In this document: positions 1 to 5,638 of the stretch, in pieces
How the letters are laid out: every line of letters begins with the position of its first letter
Position numbering within the stretch: position 1 is the first letter of the stretch
DNA from: Syntrophaceae bacterium UBA7544
Lineage (GTDB): Bacteria > Desulfobacterota > Syntrophia > Syntrophales > Smithellaceae
Assembly (NCBI GenBank): GCA_002479215.1
Contig: DLME01000062.1
Span: 1 to 14,829, forward strand
Reading direction: 5' to 3'
DNA: 14,829 bases
The notes under the pieces: generated by a model
Told to the model about the DNA's origin: nothing
The model's input: only the letters and a program-made list of their open reading frames with translations
Database searches by the model: none
Translations under genes and position numbers: made by a program

Positions 1-100
1 TTTCCCGATCCATAAGTTCCTCTGCCCAATGAGATGGTTTTGATTATTCTGCAACTAGTCTAGAAAAAATAGAACCATTGTCCTTATTATCCGTCTTCAT
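1..100 (-). pseudogene. Interrupted ORF downstream of the HEPN gene (runs off the window)
   Basis: An ATG at 98-100 overlaps the stop of the preceding HEPN gene as ATGA, the usual sign of translational coupling. The frame reads 18 codons (beginning MKTDNKDNGSIFSRLVAE) and meets TAA at 44-46. Past this stop the same frame stays open to the window edge and still looks like protein (SKPSHWAEELMDRE). One reading is a gene broken by a single nonsense change, for example CAA to TAA. The alternatives are a genuine 18-residue peptide or a sequencing error. I do not recognise the family. Only 43 bases lie beyond the stop, so chance openness cannot be excluded. Confidence 0.4.
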
Positions 101-609
101 GGTATTTGAAGAGGACGTATCTTTGCTTGAACAAGATTGATTAAAGTTACACAATCATCATAGAACACATCAATCCGTTTAGCGTCTGTCTCACTCGGGA
201 AATTCATATGAGCGACAACATTTCTTGGTAGTCTTAGCTCTTCAATGCCGAGCATCCATTTGTCCAAATCAGGGATTACTGGAATAAAAAGATTTGCGTT
301 GGCACGGATTATTTCATTAAGGTCTACCAAGTCAATGTAATAAATCCCATGTTTACCGGGTTTTCCATGCCAAGATTTTTTGAGGTAATTATCTTGAAAG
401 TGCTTTGCCTTTTTTTGGATTTCCTTATCGACGGCAATAATCCACCAATCTGGTGGTATTTGAACCGACAGCACTGTGTGAATGATGACACGAAATATAT
501 TTTCGATACAATACAACTTCCAATATGTTTGGCGTCCAATTAGTTTGCCGCTATTACCAACAGTACGATAATCAAATGGTGACAAACGAAAGTCTCTTGC
601 AACGGGCAT
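97..609 (-). CDS. HEPN-domain protein (putative RNase), last gene of the second HTH/HEPN unit
   Basis: This 170-residue protein carries the HEPN signature R-x4-H as RNVVAH (R129 to H134), with the polar Asn after Arg typical of active HEPN RNases. An upstream helix reads YCIENIFRVIIH, matching FCLENTLRNLLR in the second HEPN protein of the island (1542-2303), so the two are probably paralogues. The fold resembles the Swt1-type/Abi-like HEPN group, in which the motif forms an RNA-cleaving site in a dimer. It has no DNA-binding domain. It starts one base after the stop of the small HTH gene ahead of it, so translation is probably coupled. Toxin or effector action is inferred from family and context. 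Substrate unknown. Confidence 0.7.
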   Translation of the reverse strand: MPVARDFRLSPFDYRTVGNSGKLIGRQTYWKLYCIENIFRVIIHTVLSVQIPPDWWIIAVDKEIQKKAKHFQDNYLKKSWHGKPGKHGIYYIDLVDLNEIIRANANLFIPVIPDLDKWMLGIEELRLPRNVVAHMNFPSETDAKRIDVFYDDCVTLINLVQAKIRPLQIP

Positions 610-610
610 A

Positions 611-826
611 TTACTTATTTCTCTTTAGAGATTTTGAAGATTTCTTAGACTTAGACAGAGAAACAGCCACCACCGCTGGGTTAGTATCAAGAAACTCAGC
701 AATCTCTATATTAGAAAAACCGGCAATATTAAGTTGGAGAGCTTTCTCCTTTTGTGGCACCCCTTCCATCGATTGTAGCAGAAGGAGAACTAGTAATCGT
801 TCGATTCTATCTGTTGATGATTCCAT
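611..826 (-). CDS. Small HTH protein (second unit, third small gene)
   Basis: A 71-residue basic protein. A hydrophobic amphipathic N-terminal helix (RIERLLVLLLLQSM) is followed by a sigma-region-4-like HTH (LNIAGFSNIEIAEFLDTNP, then AVVAVSLSKSKK) and a Lys/Ser/Arg-rich tail. The layout matches the other small proteins here: leader helix, an A-G-hydrophobic-S/T turn, I-A-x-x-L recognition region, basic tail. The ribosome site GGAG lies inside the last codons of the upstream gene, and the start is two bases after that gene's stop. It probably binds DNA, or binds its HEPN neighbour through the leader helix. Neither role is shown. No precise family recognised. Confidence 0.7.
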   Translation of the reverse strand: MESSTDRIERLLVLLLLQSMEGVPQKEKALQLNIAGFSNIEIAEFLDTNPAVVAVSLSKSKKSSKSLKRNK

Positions 827-828
827 TA

Positions 829-1050
829 TTATCTCCGTTTCTTGGTTTTTCGTCTGAGGTTAGATGTAAGAGTTCTAACCGTCTCTATTGACGTATTTAA
901 GACATCTGCGATAGCTTGATTCTCGAGGCCTGCAAGTTTTAATAATCGTGCTCGTTCTGTTATACTCTTGTCGACCCCAACCTGAATACTCATCACTTGA
1001 AGTATTTGTGTAAGTTTTTCTAGAATTTGTTCGTCGATTGATTTAGACAT
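829..1050 (-). CDS. Small HTH protein (second unit, second small gene)
   Basis: A 73-residue protein with an N-terminal amphipathic helix (EQILEKLTQILQVM), then an HTH reading LKLAGLENQAIADVLNTS followed by IETVRTLTSNLRRK and a basic tail. It is the clearest sigma-70 region 4-like member of the set, where A-I-A-x-x-L and T-V-R are the usual core. A good AGGAG ribosome site overlaps the stop of the preceding gene, giving a spacing of about eight bases. This implies one polycistronic message with re-initiation. Function beyond DNA binding is unknown. Confidence 0.72.
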   Translation of the reverse strand: MSKSIDEQILEKLTQILQVMSIQVGVDKSITERARLLKLAGLENQAIADVLNTSIETVRTLTSNLRRKTKKRR

Positions 1051-1055
1051 AATAA

Positions 1056-1289
1056 TTACTCCTGTTTTATTTTCTTTTTTGAATAGAGATACGGTGAGAC
1101 ATCTGTAGCAGATTTTTTGCCAAGTATTTTAGCAATATCGGTTGGTGTAAGTCCAGAAGACTTCAAAATCCGCGCCGCCGAGGGCTCGCTAAAGCCATTC
1201 TCTCCTTTGTTAATCTCAATAAATAACCTAAGAAGTGCATCAAGTCGCATTACAATTGCATCTCGTTGGTCAGAAGATTCCTTTTTCAT
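1056..1289 (-). CDS. Small HTH protein (second unit, first small gene)
   Basis: I place the start at the ATG at 1287-1289, because GGAGAG stands seven bases upstream; an ATG five codons earlier lacks such a site. The product is 77 residues. A leader helix (AIVMRLDALLRLFIEIN) precedes the HTH (LKSSGLTPTDIAKILGKKS) and a Lys-rich end. It is a paralogue of the other small HTH proteins, closest by eye to the 80-residue protein at 3387-3629 (both have D-I-A-K/R-I-L-G-K). It opens the second unit, downstream of a 250-base non-coding stretch holding a promoter-like repeat and a long inverted repeat. Confidence 0.68.
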   Translation of the reverse strand: MKKESSDQRDAIVMRLDALLRLFIEINKGENGFSEPSAARILKSSGLTPTDIAKILGKKSATDVSPYLYSKKKIKQE

Positions 1290-1541
1290 TATCGTACTCT
1301 CCATATTTTATGATCGCACCCGGTATAACGGAGCGGCGACCGAACAACGTTTACATGTATCTTGTACCAAGGGTCTTCGCTCCTCTGCTTTGCGGAATTG
1401 GAGTTTCACGAAAATCACGTGCTTAAATATACTCGCAATTTTCTTGATTTCAATTATCTTTTGTCATCGACGCGTGTTTTTGCAGCATGTCTCCCAGAAT
1501 TTGGCCTTGATTAAATAAAACCGTCCCCATTATTCACCCAA
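1290..1541 (-). promoter_or_regulatory. Leader region between the two HTH/HEPN units
   Basis: The only long gap inside the island. Read on the minus strand it contains TTGAAA (1448-1453), 16 bases, TATATT (1426-1431), each one mismatch from sigma70 consensus. Next comes a long inverted repeat: GGAGCGAAGACC (1372-1383) pairs with GGTCGCCGCTCC (1330-1341) at 10 of 12 positions. Between the arms is the perfect palindrome TACATGTA (1352-1359). The inverted repeat lies between the promoter and the first gene, so it would be in the 5' leader RNA, or act as an operator. No gene is seen here. Promoter call is by eye. Confidence 0.5.
1420..1455 (-). repeat. Dispersed promoter-containing repeat, copy 1
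   Basis: These 36 bases match 9754-9789 at 35 positions. The core, read on the minus strand as TTGCGAGTATATTTAAGCA, also recurs at 5004-5022. The copy contains the TTGAAA/TATATT promoter described for this gap. All three copies have the same orientation, and each precedes a minus-strand transcription unit. Confidence 0.75.
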
Positions 1542-2303
1542 TCATAACTTGAACATCATAGCTATTTCTCTAGCCCGTGACTCTACGAGCCCTCTATTTG
1601 TCTTATCCAGATATATGCAATGAGCAACATAGTTTCTCGAAGGCAAAATTTTCTTGAATGTATTAATAAAACTACTTTTATCTTGTTCTTTTAGAGTTGG
1701 TAAAACATCTTTCCAGTTTTTATTTGATGTAATTATTTGAAAAAGATGACCTAATGTAACACAATCCAAATCATCTTTTCTTTTATTATGTGTGTAATAT
1801 GGTTCATTTTTTGCTCTTTTGATATCTTTTTTTATGTTATCATCTAACCTGTTATCCATCCAGCCTTTCTCATTCCCGAATGTAGAACGTAATAAATTTC
1901 TCAATGTATTTTCCAAACAAAAAATAACCCTGTAAGCCTCCATCATTTCCCCAGCTTCTTTATAATGGCTTAATGGTTTTAACGGATTGATTGACCTTGT
2001 TCCTTCATTTGAAAATCCTTTTCTAGGACTTAAAGAATCTGTAAATTTTACTTTGGCCATTCGATAAAGATTTTGACCTTTGATCTCGTTTGTCTTTTTC
2101 CATTTACCGTCGGCTTTGATAATATAACCGTAACCTTTTGCACGATTAAGAATTGTACTAACTGTAGTACTAGCTATACCAACAGCACTCGATATTTCGT
2201 GATGGTTTTTGCTTTTTGCCGAATTTAGAACATCAATCGCTTTTTTATGAATAGAAAGCAGCGCTTGAAGATTTGACGTAAGCTCTTCTGCGTTAGAAGA
2301 CAT
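1542..2303 (-). CDS. Winged-HTH plus HEPN fusion protein, last gene of the first HTH/HEPN unit
   Basis: A 253-residue protein with two parts. Residues about 15-70 form a winged HTH (IDVLNSAKSKNHHEISSAVG, then STTVSTILNRAKGYGYI). Residues about 115-250 form a HEPN domain with FCLENTLRNLL near its start and SRNYVAHC (R223 to H228) near its end. The motif spacing, R-x4-H, equals that of the HEPN protein at 97-609, and the helix around C-L/I-E-N-x-x-R is shared. The gene begins immediately after the stop of the wHTH gene at 2304, with AAGGTG as ribosome site inside that gene. RNase activity is predicted from the motif only. The fused wHTH may bind DNA or mediate autoregulation. Confidence 0.72.
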   Translation of the reverse strand: MSSNAEELTSNLQALLSIHKKAIDVLNSAKSKNHHEISSAVGIASTTVSTILNRAKGYGYIIKADGKWKKTNEIKGQNLYRMAKVKFTDSLSPRKGFSNEGTRSINPLKPLSHYKEAGEMMEAYRVIFCLENTLRNLLRSTFGNEKGWMDNRLDDNIKKDIKRAKNEPYYTHNKRKDDLDCVTLGHLFQIITSNKNWKDVLPTLKEQDKSSFINTFKKILPSRNYVAHCIYLDKTNRGLVESRAREIAMMFKL

Positions 2304-2564
2304 CTAGATCACCTTCCTATAACCTTTTCCTTCTTTAATTAAGATTCCTTCTGATTCTAATTTTTTCCACAAATTAATAATTGTACTTGCACTTGTTTTT
2401 ACTTCTTTGCTTATTTCCCTTTGCCCTTTGATCCCGGTCAAATCATAAATTTTTCTTTCCTGTGAACTCAATTCCTTTATACTTTCTGAAATGTTTTGTT
2501 TAACCAAAAACTCCATCATCTCCCTTATTTTTTTGATGTCTTGGTCATTTATTCTCTCTTCCAT
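2304..2564 (-). CDS. Small winged-HTH protein
   Basis: An 86-residue protein whose second half reads IYDLTGIKGQREISKEVKTS, then STIINLWKKLESEGILI. This is a winged HTH of the MarR/TrmB-like shape: helix 2 in Q-R-E-I-S, recognition helix in S-A-S-T-I-I-N, wing in the glycine-rich end. It resembles the wHTH fused to HEPN in the next gene, suggesting duplication or splitting of a fusion. Its start overlaps the end of the 47-residue ORF upstream by 16 bases, and the next gene starts directly after its stop. Probably a repressor or HEPN partner (inference). Confidence 0.7.
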   Translation of the reverse strand: MEERINDQDIKKIREMMEFLVKQNISESIKELSSQERKIYDLTGIKGQREISKEVKTSASTIINLWKKLESEGILIKEGKGYRKVI

Positions 2565-2692
2565 CCTTCCATTTGCCTTGGGTTTCTCACACCAACTAAA
2601 ATAGCAATATCTTCCGAGGTCAACCCAAGGTTCTTGAGCGCATACACTTGGTCGTTTTTATCCTTTAAATTTTGGATTGTAAGTACTACCAA
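2549..2692 (-). CDS. Short HTH protein, possibly degenerate, TTG start
   Basis: A 47-residue reading frame with no usable ATG; the first plausible start is TTG at 2690-2692. It encodes a clear member of the island's small HTH set: a leader helix (LVVLTIQNLKDKNDQVYAL), then KNLGLTSEDIAILVGVRNP, which matches the L-G-L-T/S-x-x-I-A-x-L pattern. The end (RQMEGWKRE) lacks the usual second helix and basic tail, so the gene may be truncated or frameshifted. It begins 14 bases after the stop of the upstream gene and overlaps the downstream gene by 16 bases, filling what would otherwise be an odd gap in a compact operon. I see no good ribosome site, so translation may rely on coupling. Confidence 0.5.
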   Translation of the reverse strand: MVVLTIQNLKDKNDQVYALKNLGLTSEDIAILVGVRNPRQMEGWKRE

Positions 2693-2705
2693 TGAACATA
2701 AGAAG

Positions 2706-3035
2706 CTATGAGTCTATTTCTTCTTTCCCTTTTTTCTTCATCGACTCCGGTATCGGATAAAGATGAAGAATTTTTGCATTTTTCTCAGGACCGATCTGAA
2801 ATGCAACACCACTCGCAACCCAACGCTTCACTGCCTTGCTTAAGTTGCTGTGATCAATTTTGCATTTCGTGGCGATTTCGCGTTGCGTTGCTCCGCCGTC
2901 ACATAAATTGAATGCTTTCACGTATTCTGGTGATGTACAAACAATCTTCTCCACCTTATCCACGGGAATGGCAATGCTCCCAACTACTTGAATCAAAATT
3001 TTAAGCAAAGGTTCTAGCTTTTCATTATCATCCAT
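2706..3035 (-). CDS. Small HTH protein (first unit, third gene)
   Basis: A 109-residue protein, the longest of the small HTH group. It has an N-terminal hydrophobic helix (LEPLLKILIQVVGSIAI), an HTH at about residues 41-75 (FNLCDGGATQREIATKCKID, then SNLSKAVKRWVASGVAF) and a basic C-terminus. The HTH is of the winged or AsnC-like type rather than sigma region 4. A strong AAGGAGG ribosome site stands six bases before the ATG. About 98 bases separate it from the gene upstream, with no clear promoter seen. Family not recognised; DNA binding is the likely role. Confidence 0.68.
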   Translation of the reverse strand: MDDNEKLEPLLKILIQVVGSIAIPVDKVEKIVCTSPEYVKAFNLCDGGATQREIATKCKIDHSNLSKAVKRWVASGVAFQIGPEKNAKILHLYPIPESMKKKGKEEIDS

Positions 3036-3133
3036 TTTTTGCCTCCTTTGAGGAATTTTACGAGCAAAAGACTTTCTTACAATTACCTAAAGAAGATACT
3101 TTTCTTTAAAAACACGATATTTACCGCCAACTA

Positions 3134-3394
3134 TTAGGACGCTGATTTCTCAGAAACTACTTTCTTCGCTTTTCCTTTTTGTTTCCTTATAGCGAATAAC
3201 ATGACTCGCACGGTGTTTGGCGAAGTGCCAAGCATATTTGCAATTTCCTTCGGCTGTAATCCTGCATGTGATAACATCCAAATAAGCTCAGACTGGTTTT
3301 TGTTTTCAGATTTAAAAAGAACCATCAATTTGATGATTGCATCTAATTTGGAATTCAAAGATATAATCAGGTTTTGTAATACTTTGTCATTCAT
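3134..3394 (-). CDS. Small HTH protein (first unit, second gene)
   Basis: An 86-residue protein with an N-terminal helical segment (LIISLNSKLDAIIKLMVLF) followed by a textbook sigma-region-4-like HTH: LSHAGLQPKEIANMLGTSP, then NTVRVMLFAIRKQK, and a Lys-rich tail. The T-S-P-N-T-V-R recognition helix is the most canonical in the set. Its start overlaps the end of the preceding gene by eight bases, so the two are probably translated from one message. Likely a DNA-binding partner of the other small proteins (inference). Confidence 0.72.
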   Translation of the reverse strand: MNDKVLQNLIISLNSKLDAIIKLMVLFKSENKNQSELIWMLSHAGLQPKEIANMLGTSPNTVRVMLFAIRKQKGKAKKVVSEKSAS

Positions 3395-3629
3395 TGTTGG
3401 CTTTCCCTTTCGTCATCCTCGTTTTTCTTTGTGATAGCGTTGCAGTTACGTAGTTTGCTGGCTTACCAAGAATCCTCGCGATATCCGCTGGAGACACCCC
3501 AATCTTGTTCAGCTTAACTATTTTCTCAGCCATCGAGAGGCCATCCTTTTCTCCAGCATCAAGACCCAATGCTATCAAAATATTCAACCTCTTGACAATT
3601 TCATCAATTGTCTTTTCATTTTTTTCCAT
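3387..3629 (-). CDS. Small HTH protein, first gene of the island
   Basis: An 80-residue protein with a leader helix (IDEIVKRLNILIALGLDAGE), an HTH (LNKIGVSPADIARILGKPA, then NYVTATLSQRKTR) and a basic end. It is preceded by a strong ribosome site (TGGAGGG at 3634-3640) and the only strong promoter at the head of the cluster. Being first behind a promoter covered by two palindromes, it is a natural candidate for autoregulator of the operon. This is inference from position only. Its nearest look-alike is the first gene of the second unit, at 1056-1289. Confidence 0.72.
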   Translation of the reverse strand: MEKNEKTIDEIVKRLNILIALGLDAGEKDGLSMAEKIVKLNKIGVSPADIARILGKPANYVTATLSQRKTRMTKGKANNE

Positions 3630-3644
3630 TGTTCCCTCCAGTTA

Positions 3645-3693
3645 ATAGCATGGCTAATGCTATCATTCTTTCAACATACTGTCAATACAGTAT
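3645..3693 (-). promoter_or_regulatory. Sigma70 promoter with two overlapping palindromic operators
   Basis: Minus-strand -35 TTGACA (3680-3685, perfect), spacer 17, -10 TAGCAT (3657-3662, four of six). Two inverted repeats sit exactly on it. ATACTG-N6-CAGTAT (3676-3693) covers the -35 box, and ATAGCAT-N5-ATGCTAT (3645-3663) covers the -10 and the predicted start of transcription. The leader before the first HTH gene would be only about 20 bases. The arms differ in sequence, so two different dimeric repressors may bind; the obvious candidates are encoded just downstream. The sequence evidence is direct; the regulator assignment is inferred. Confidence 0.65.
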
Positions 3694-3858
3694 TTTTAAT
3701 ATAGATCATTAAGCAATTGTTTTATTTTTTTCAAGCAGGTAGGTTAATCTGGAGGTCTAAGTTATTCTGGACAATTATATTTTTCTATACATATCTATTT
3801 GAAGCGTCCGCAATATTCATTTAATTTTTCGCTACATCTCACCTTCTATTTCATATCC

Positions 3859-4674
3859 CTAAATTTGGCTCGATGTTCTCTTTTTAACCTCTTCCACGAT
3901 TTTTGGTAAAATAGTGCCGGTCTTTCCCCGGATTAGATAATCGGATATACCCTCTTCGGTAAGCGGTGTGCGATCAGAATTGATTTCAATTATAATTGTT
4001 TTCTGTTTAGATTGATACTGTTTTGCCATCCTGGGCAGCATGGCAAAAGGATGAACTACCGCCGACGTCCCGCAAATCAGCATCAGATCACATCTTCCTA
4101 CTTCTGCCTGGCTTTCCTGGGATACATCCGCGGGAATAGCTTCATGAAAATGGACGACATCCGACTTCAGAACACCATTGCATTTTCGGCATAAAGGCGG
4201 CAAGCGATCTTCCGCCAGTAACCGATCCAGCTCGAATTCCCTCGGATCAAACCGGGAATCGCAGGAAAAACATCTCAGTAATGAAATATTTCCATGATAA
4301 TCCAGAACTCTCTTACTGCCCGCTTTCTGGTGCAGGTTATCAATATTCTGGGTGACGATGCATTTCAGGATTGCCATCTTCTCCAATTCGGCCAGGGCAA
4401 AATGCCCGGGATTAGGGAGGGCATTAATCAAATCCCCCAGAAGCGAAGCGCCGGTCATGCGCTCTATCCAGTATTCTTTGGGGTTTTGTTGAAACTTGTA
4501 ATAACTCTGATAGGCCTTTCTTTCAGCATCGGGGTTTTTGGTCCAAATCCCGTTAGGTCCCCGAAAATCAGAGATTCCCGATTCGGTGGACATACCGGCT
4601 CCGGTCAACCCGATGGCATGTTTGCTTTTGATTATCAGCTGAGCTACTTTTGAAATTAATTCTTCCATATCCAT
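3859..4674 (-). CDS. NAD-dependent protein deacylase, sirtuin (Sir2/CobB family)
   Basis: A 271-residue cytoplasmic sirtuin that would remove acyl groups from protein lysines using NAD+, giving nicotinamide and O-acyl-ADP-ribose. Visible motifs in order: NAD-binding GAGMSTESGISDFRG (residues 25-39), QNIDNLH (109-115), catalytic His127 in YHGN, four zinc cysteines (C135, C138, C162, C165), GTSAVVHPFA and the late IEINSD segment. All key residues are present and the length is normal. Start chosen at the first ATG; a second ATG two codons later is possible. It lies 54 bases downstream of the zinc-ribbon gene and may share its message. This is the stand-alone housekeeping type, not the Sir2 domain of anti-phage systems. 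Confidence 0.93.
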   Translation of the reverse strand: MDMEELISKVAQLIIKSKHAIGLTGAGMSTESGISDFRGPNGIWTKNPDAERKAYQSYYKFQQNPKEYWIERMTGASLLGDLINALPNPGHFALAELEKMAILKCIVTQNIDNLHQKAGSKRVLDYHGNISLLRCFSCDSRFDPREFELDRLLAEDRLPPLCRKCNGVLKSDVVHFHEAIPADVSQESQAEVGRCDLMLICGTSAVVHPFAMLPRMAKQYQSKQKTIIIEINSDRTPLTEEGISDYLIRGKTGTILPKIVEEVKKRTSSQI

Positions 4675-4685
4675 TCTTTAGTTAT

Positions 4686-4728
4686 TCTGCAGATAATGAG
4701 GGGTCAGGTCTTGAAATATTAGTTCCCC
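4686..4728. repeat. Fragment resembling REP/IS200-type repeat DNA
   Basis: The short gap between the zinc-ribbon and sirtuin genes contains GGGGTCAGGTCTTGAAATAT, followed by TTAGTTCCCCCT. The AGGGG and CCCCT ends can pair as a stem. From memory, this kind of string is found next to REP-associated tyrosine transposases and IS200-like elements. No transposase is present here, so it would be an orphan repeat. Read on the minus strand it would lie in the message between the two genes. Confidence 0.35.
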
Positions 4729-4923
4729 CTATCTCGCCTCATGGGCCTTTTTCCCGTAAACCCTCTCATACGCCGCGCAGTATGGGCATAAGCCATTCTC
4801 GATATTCTTGACAAACCAATAAGCGATACCACGCTGTTTCTTCCTCGCGTGCGAGCATACCGGGCACGTGACGCAGTGCTCGGCCATTTTTTTATCTTTT
4901 TCGGTAGCAGTAGTTGTGTTCAT
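4729..4923 (-). CDS. Small zinc-ribbon-like protein
   Basis: A 64-residue protein when started at the ATG at 4921-4923; an in-frame TTG at 4992 would add 23 unconvincing residues. It has two Cys-x2-Cys knuckles, C-P-V-C and C-P-Y-C (with a further upstream Cys in HCVTC), separated by a basic, aromatic linker (RKKQRGIAYWFVKNIEN). This is enough to bind one zinc ion. Such small ribbon proteins commonly contact nucleic acid or other proteins, but I do not recognise the family. A copy of the dispersed promoter repeat lies about 80 bases upstream in the right orientation. The sirtuin gene follows 54 bases downstream. Confidence 0.6.
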   Translation of the reverse strand: MNTTTATEKDKKMAEHCVTCPVCSHARKKQRGIAYWFVKNIENGLCPYCAAYERVYGKKAHEAR

Positions 4924-5003
4924 ATTAAGGTTCTCTGTGATACAAGTGTTATGCAGTCTTGGACTACTATTAACATTTTGTCTCCTCTGCAATAATAATC
5001 ATG

Positions 5004-5022
5004 TGCTTAAATATACTCGCAA
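5004..5022 (-). repeat. Dispersed promoter-containing repeat, copy 2 (core only)
   Basis: The 19-base core, minus strand TTGCGAGTATATTTAAGCA, is identical to copies at 1420-1438 and 9754-9772. Identity ends upstream of the core, so the -35 portion of the other copies is absent, while the TATATT -10 (5010-5015) remains. It faces the zinc-ribbon/sirtuin pair. Confidence 0.7.
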
Positions 5023-5030
5023 GGGGTTGA

Positions 5031-5342
5031 TCAGCAGGATAGCGTTTCAGCCATAACCGCTCGTTTGGCCTTTTTCCAGTCTGCCGATTTATGAGAAACT
5101 TTCCATAAATCATGATTGCTCTGCATATTCAGCCAAAGCTCAGGTGTCGTATTGAACGTTACCGACAGACGTAAAGCCATATCCGGTGTGACAGCTCCAC
5201 GCCTATTGATGATTTTAGAAACCGTCTTGCGTGATACATTCAACATGCCGGACAGGGCAGAAATGTTGAGATTAAGCGGTTCAAGATAATGTTCTTTCAG
5301 AATTACGCCCGGGTGAACAGGCTGTCTCTTTTTTGCTCTCAT
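5031..5342 (-). CDS. higA: HigA-family antitoxin (XRE-type HTH)
   Basis: A 103-residue protein beginning with the HigA/VapI hallmark HPGVILKEHYLEPLNLNISALS. An XRE-type HTH follows at about residues 27-55 (LSGMLNVSRKTVSKIINRRG), then the conserved TPDMALRLSVTFNTTPELWL helix pair. The antitoxin binds and neutralises the toxin from the gene just upstream, and together they repress their promoter. It starts 11 bases after the toxin stop, with AGAGGT as ribosome site. Toxin-first order is normal for higBA. No damage is seen; length is typical. Confidence 0.92.
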   Translation of the reverse strand: MRAKKRQPVHPGVILKEHYLEPLNLNISALSGMLNVSRKTVSKIINRRGAVTPDMALRLSVTFNTTPELWLNMQSNHDLWKVSHKSADWKKAKRAVMAETLSC

Positions 5343-5353
5343 TGTTGTTACCT

Positions 5354-5632
5354 CTAATGATAATCTTCATAATTTGTTTCATAGGCAGCACCTTCAAGAA
5401 ACCTAAACGTTATTCGCCAGTTTCCGGAAACTTTTATTGCCCATCTGTTGTCAGCTTTTGGCTCCAGTAAATGTAAATACGAACCAGGATAGTTCATGTC
5501 ACGAATTTCATTTGCCGCATCAAGCCGATCCAAAATAGCGGCAAGCTTCTTCTCATGCTTCGGCTGTATTCCCTTTTTCGTCCCTTCATAGAAAAAATCT
5601 TCCAGCCCTTTATGCATGAATGATTTGATCAT
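5354..5632 (-). CDS. higB: HigB-family toxin (RelE/ParE fold)
   Basis: A 92-residue protein typical of HigB: start MIKSFMHKGLEDFFYEGTKK, middle LDRLDAANEIRDMNYPGSYL, end WAIKVSGNWRITFRF followed by YETNYEDYH. The family cleaves mRNA, usually on the ribosome, and is blocked by HigA from the next gene. The conserved C-terminal N-W-R-I-T-F-R-F and Y-E-D-Y-H segments are intact, so the toxin appears functional. The ATG at 5630-5632 matches the family start. It is only six bases from the predicted -10 box, so the message may be leaderless. Confidence 0.92.
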   Translation of the reverse strand: MIKSFMHKGLEDFFYEGTKKGIQPKHEKKLAAILDRLDAANEIRDMNYPGSYLHLLEPKADNRWAIKVSGNWRITFRFLEGAAYETNYEDYH

Positions 5633-5638
5633 GACATT

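Noticed and set aside
349..857. Plus-strand ORFs opposite the HEPN and small HTH genes
   Set aside because: They have no ribosome sites and lie antisense to frames with recognisable domains.
1324..1412. Integron attC recombination site in the gap between the two HTH/HEPN units
   Set aside because: The inverted repeat and small gene cassettes suggested it, but the R-Y-Y-Y-A-A-C and G-T-T-R-R-R-Y end motifs are not present in the right places, and no integrase is seen.
3859..4674. Sir2 gene as part of the HTH/HEPN system (Sir2-HEPN defence)
   Set aside because: The protein is a normal stand-alone zinc-containing sirtuin with no effector fusion. It is separated from the island by about 230 bases and the island's own promoter, and likely belongs with the zinc-ribbon gene.
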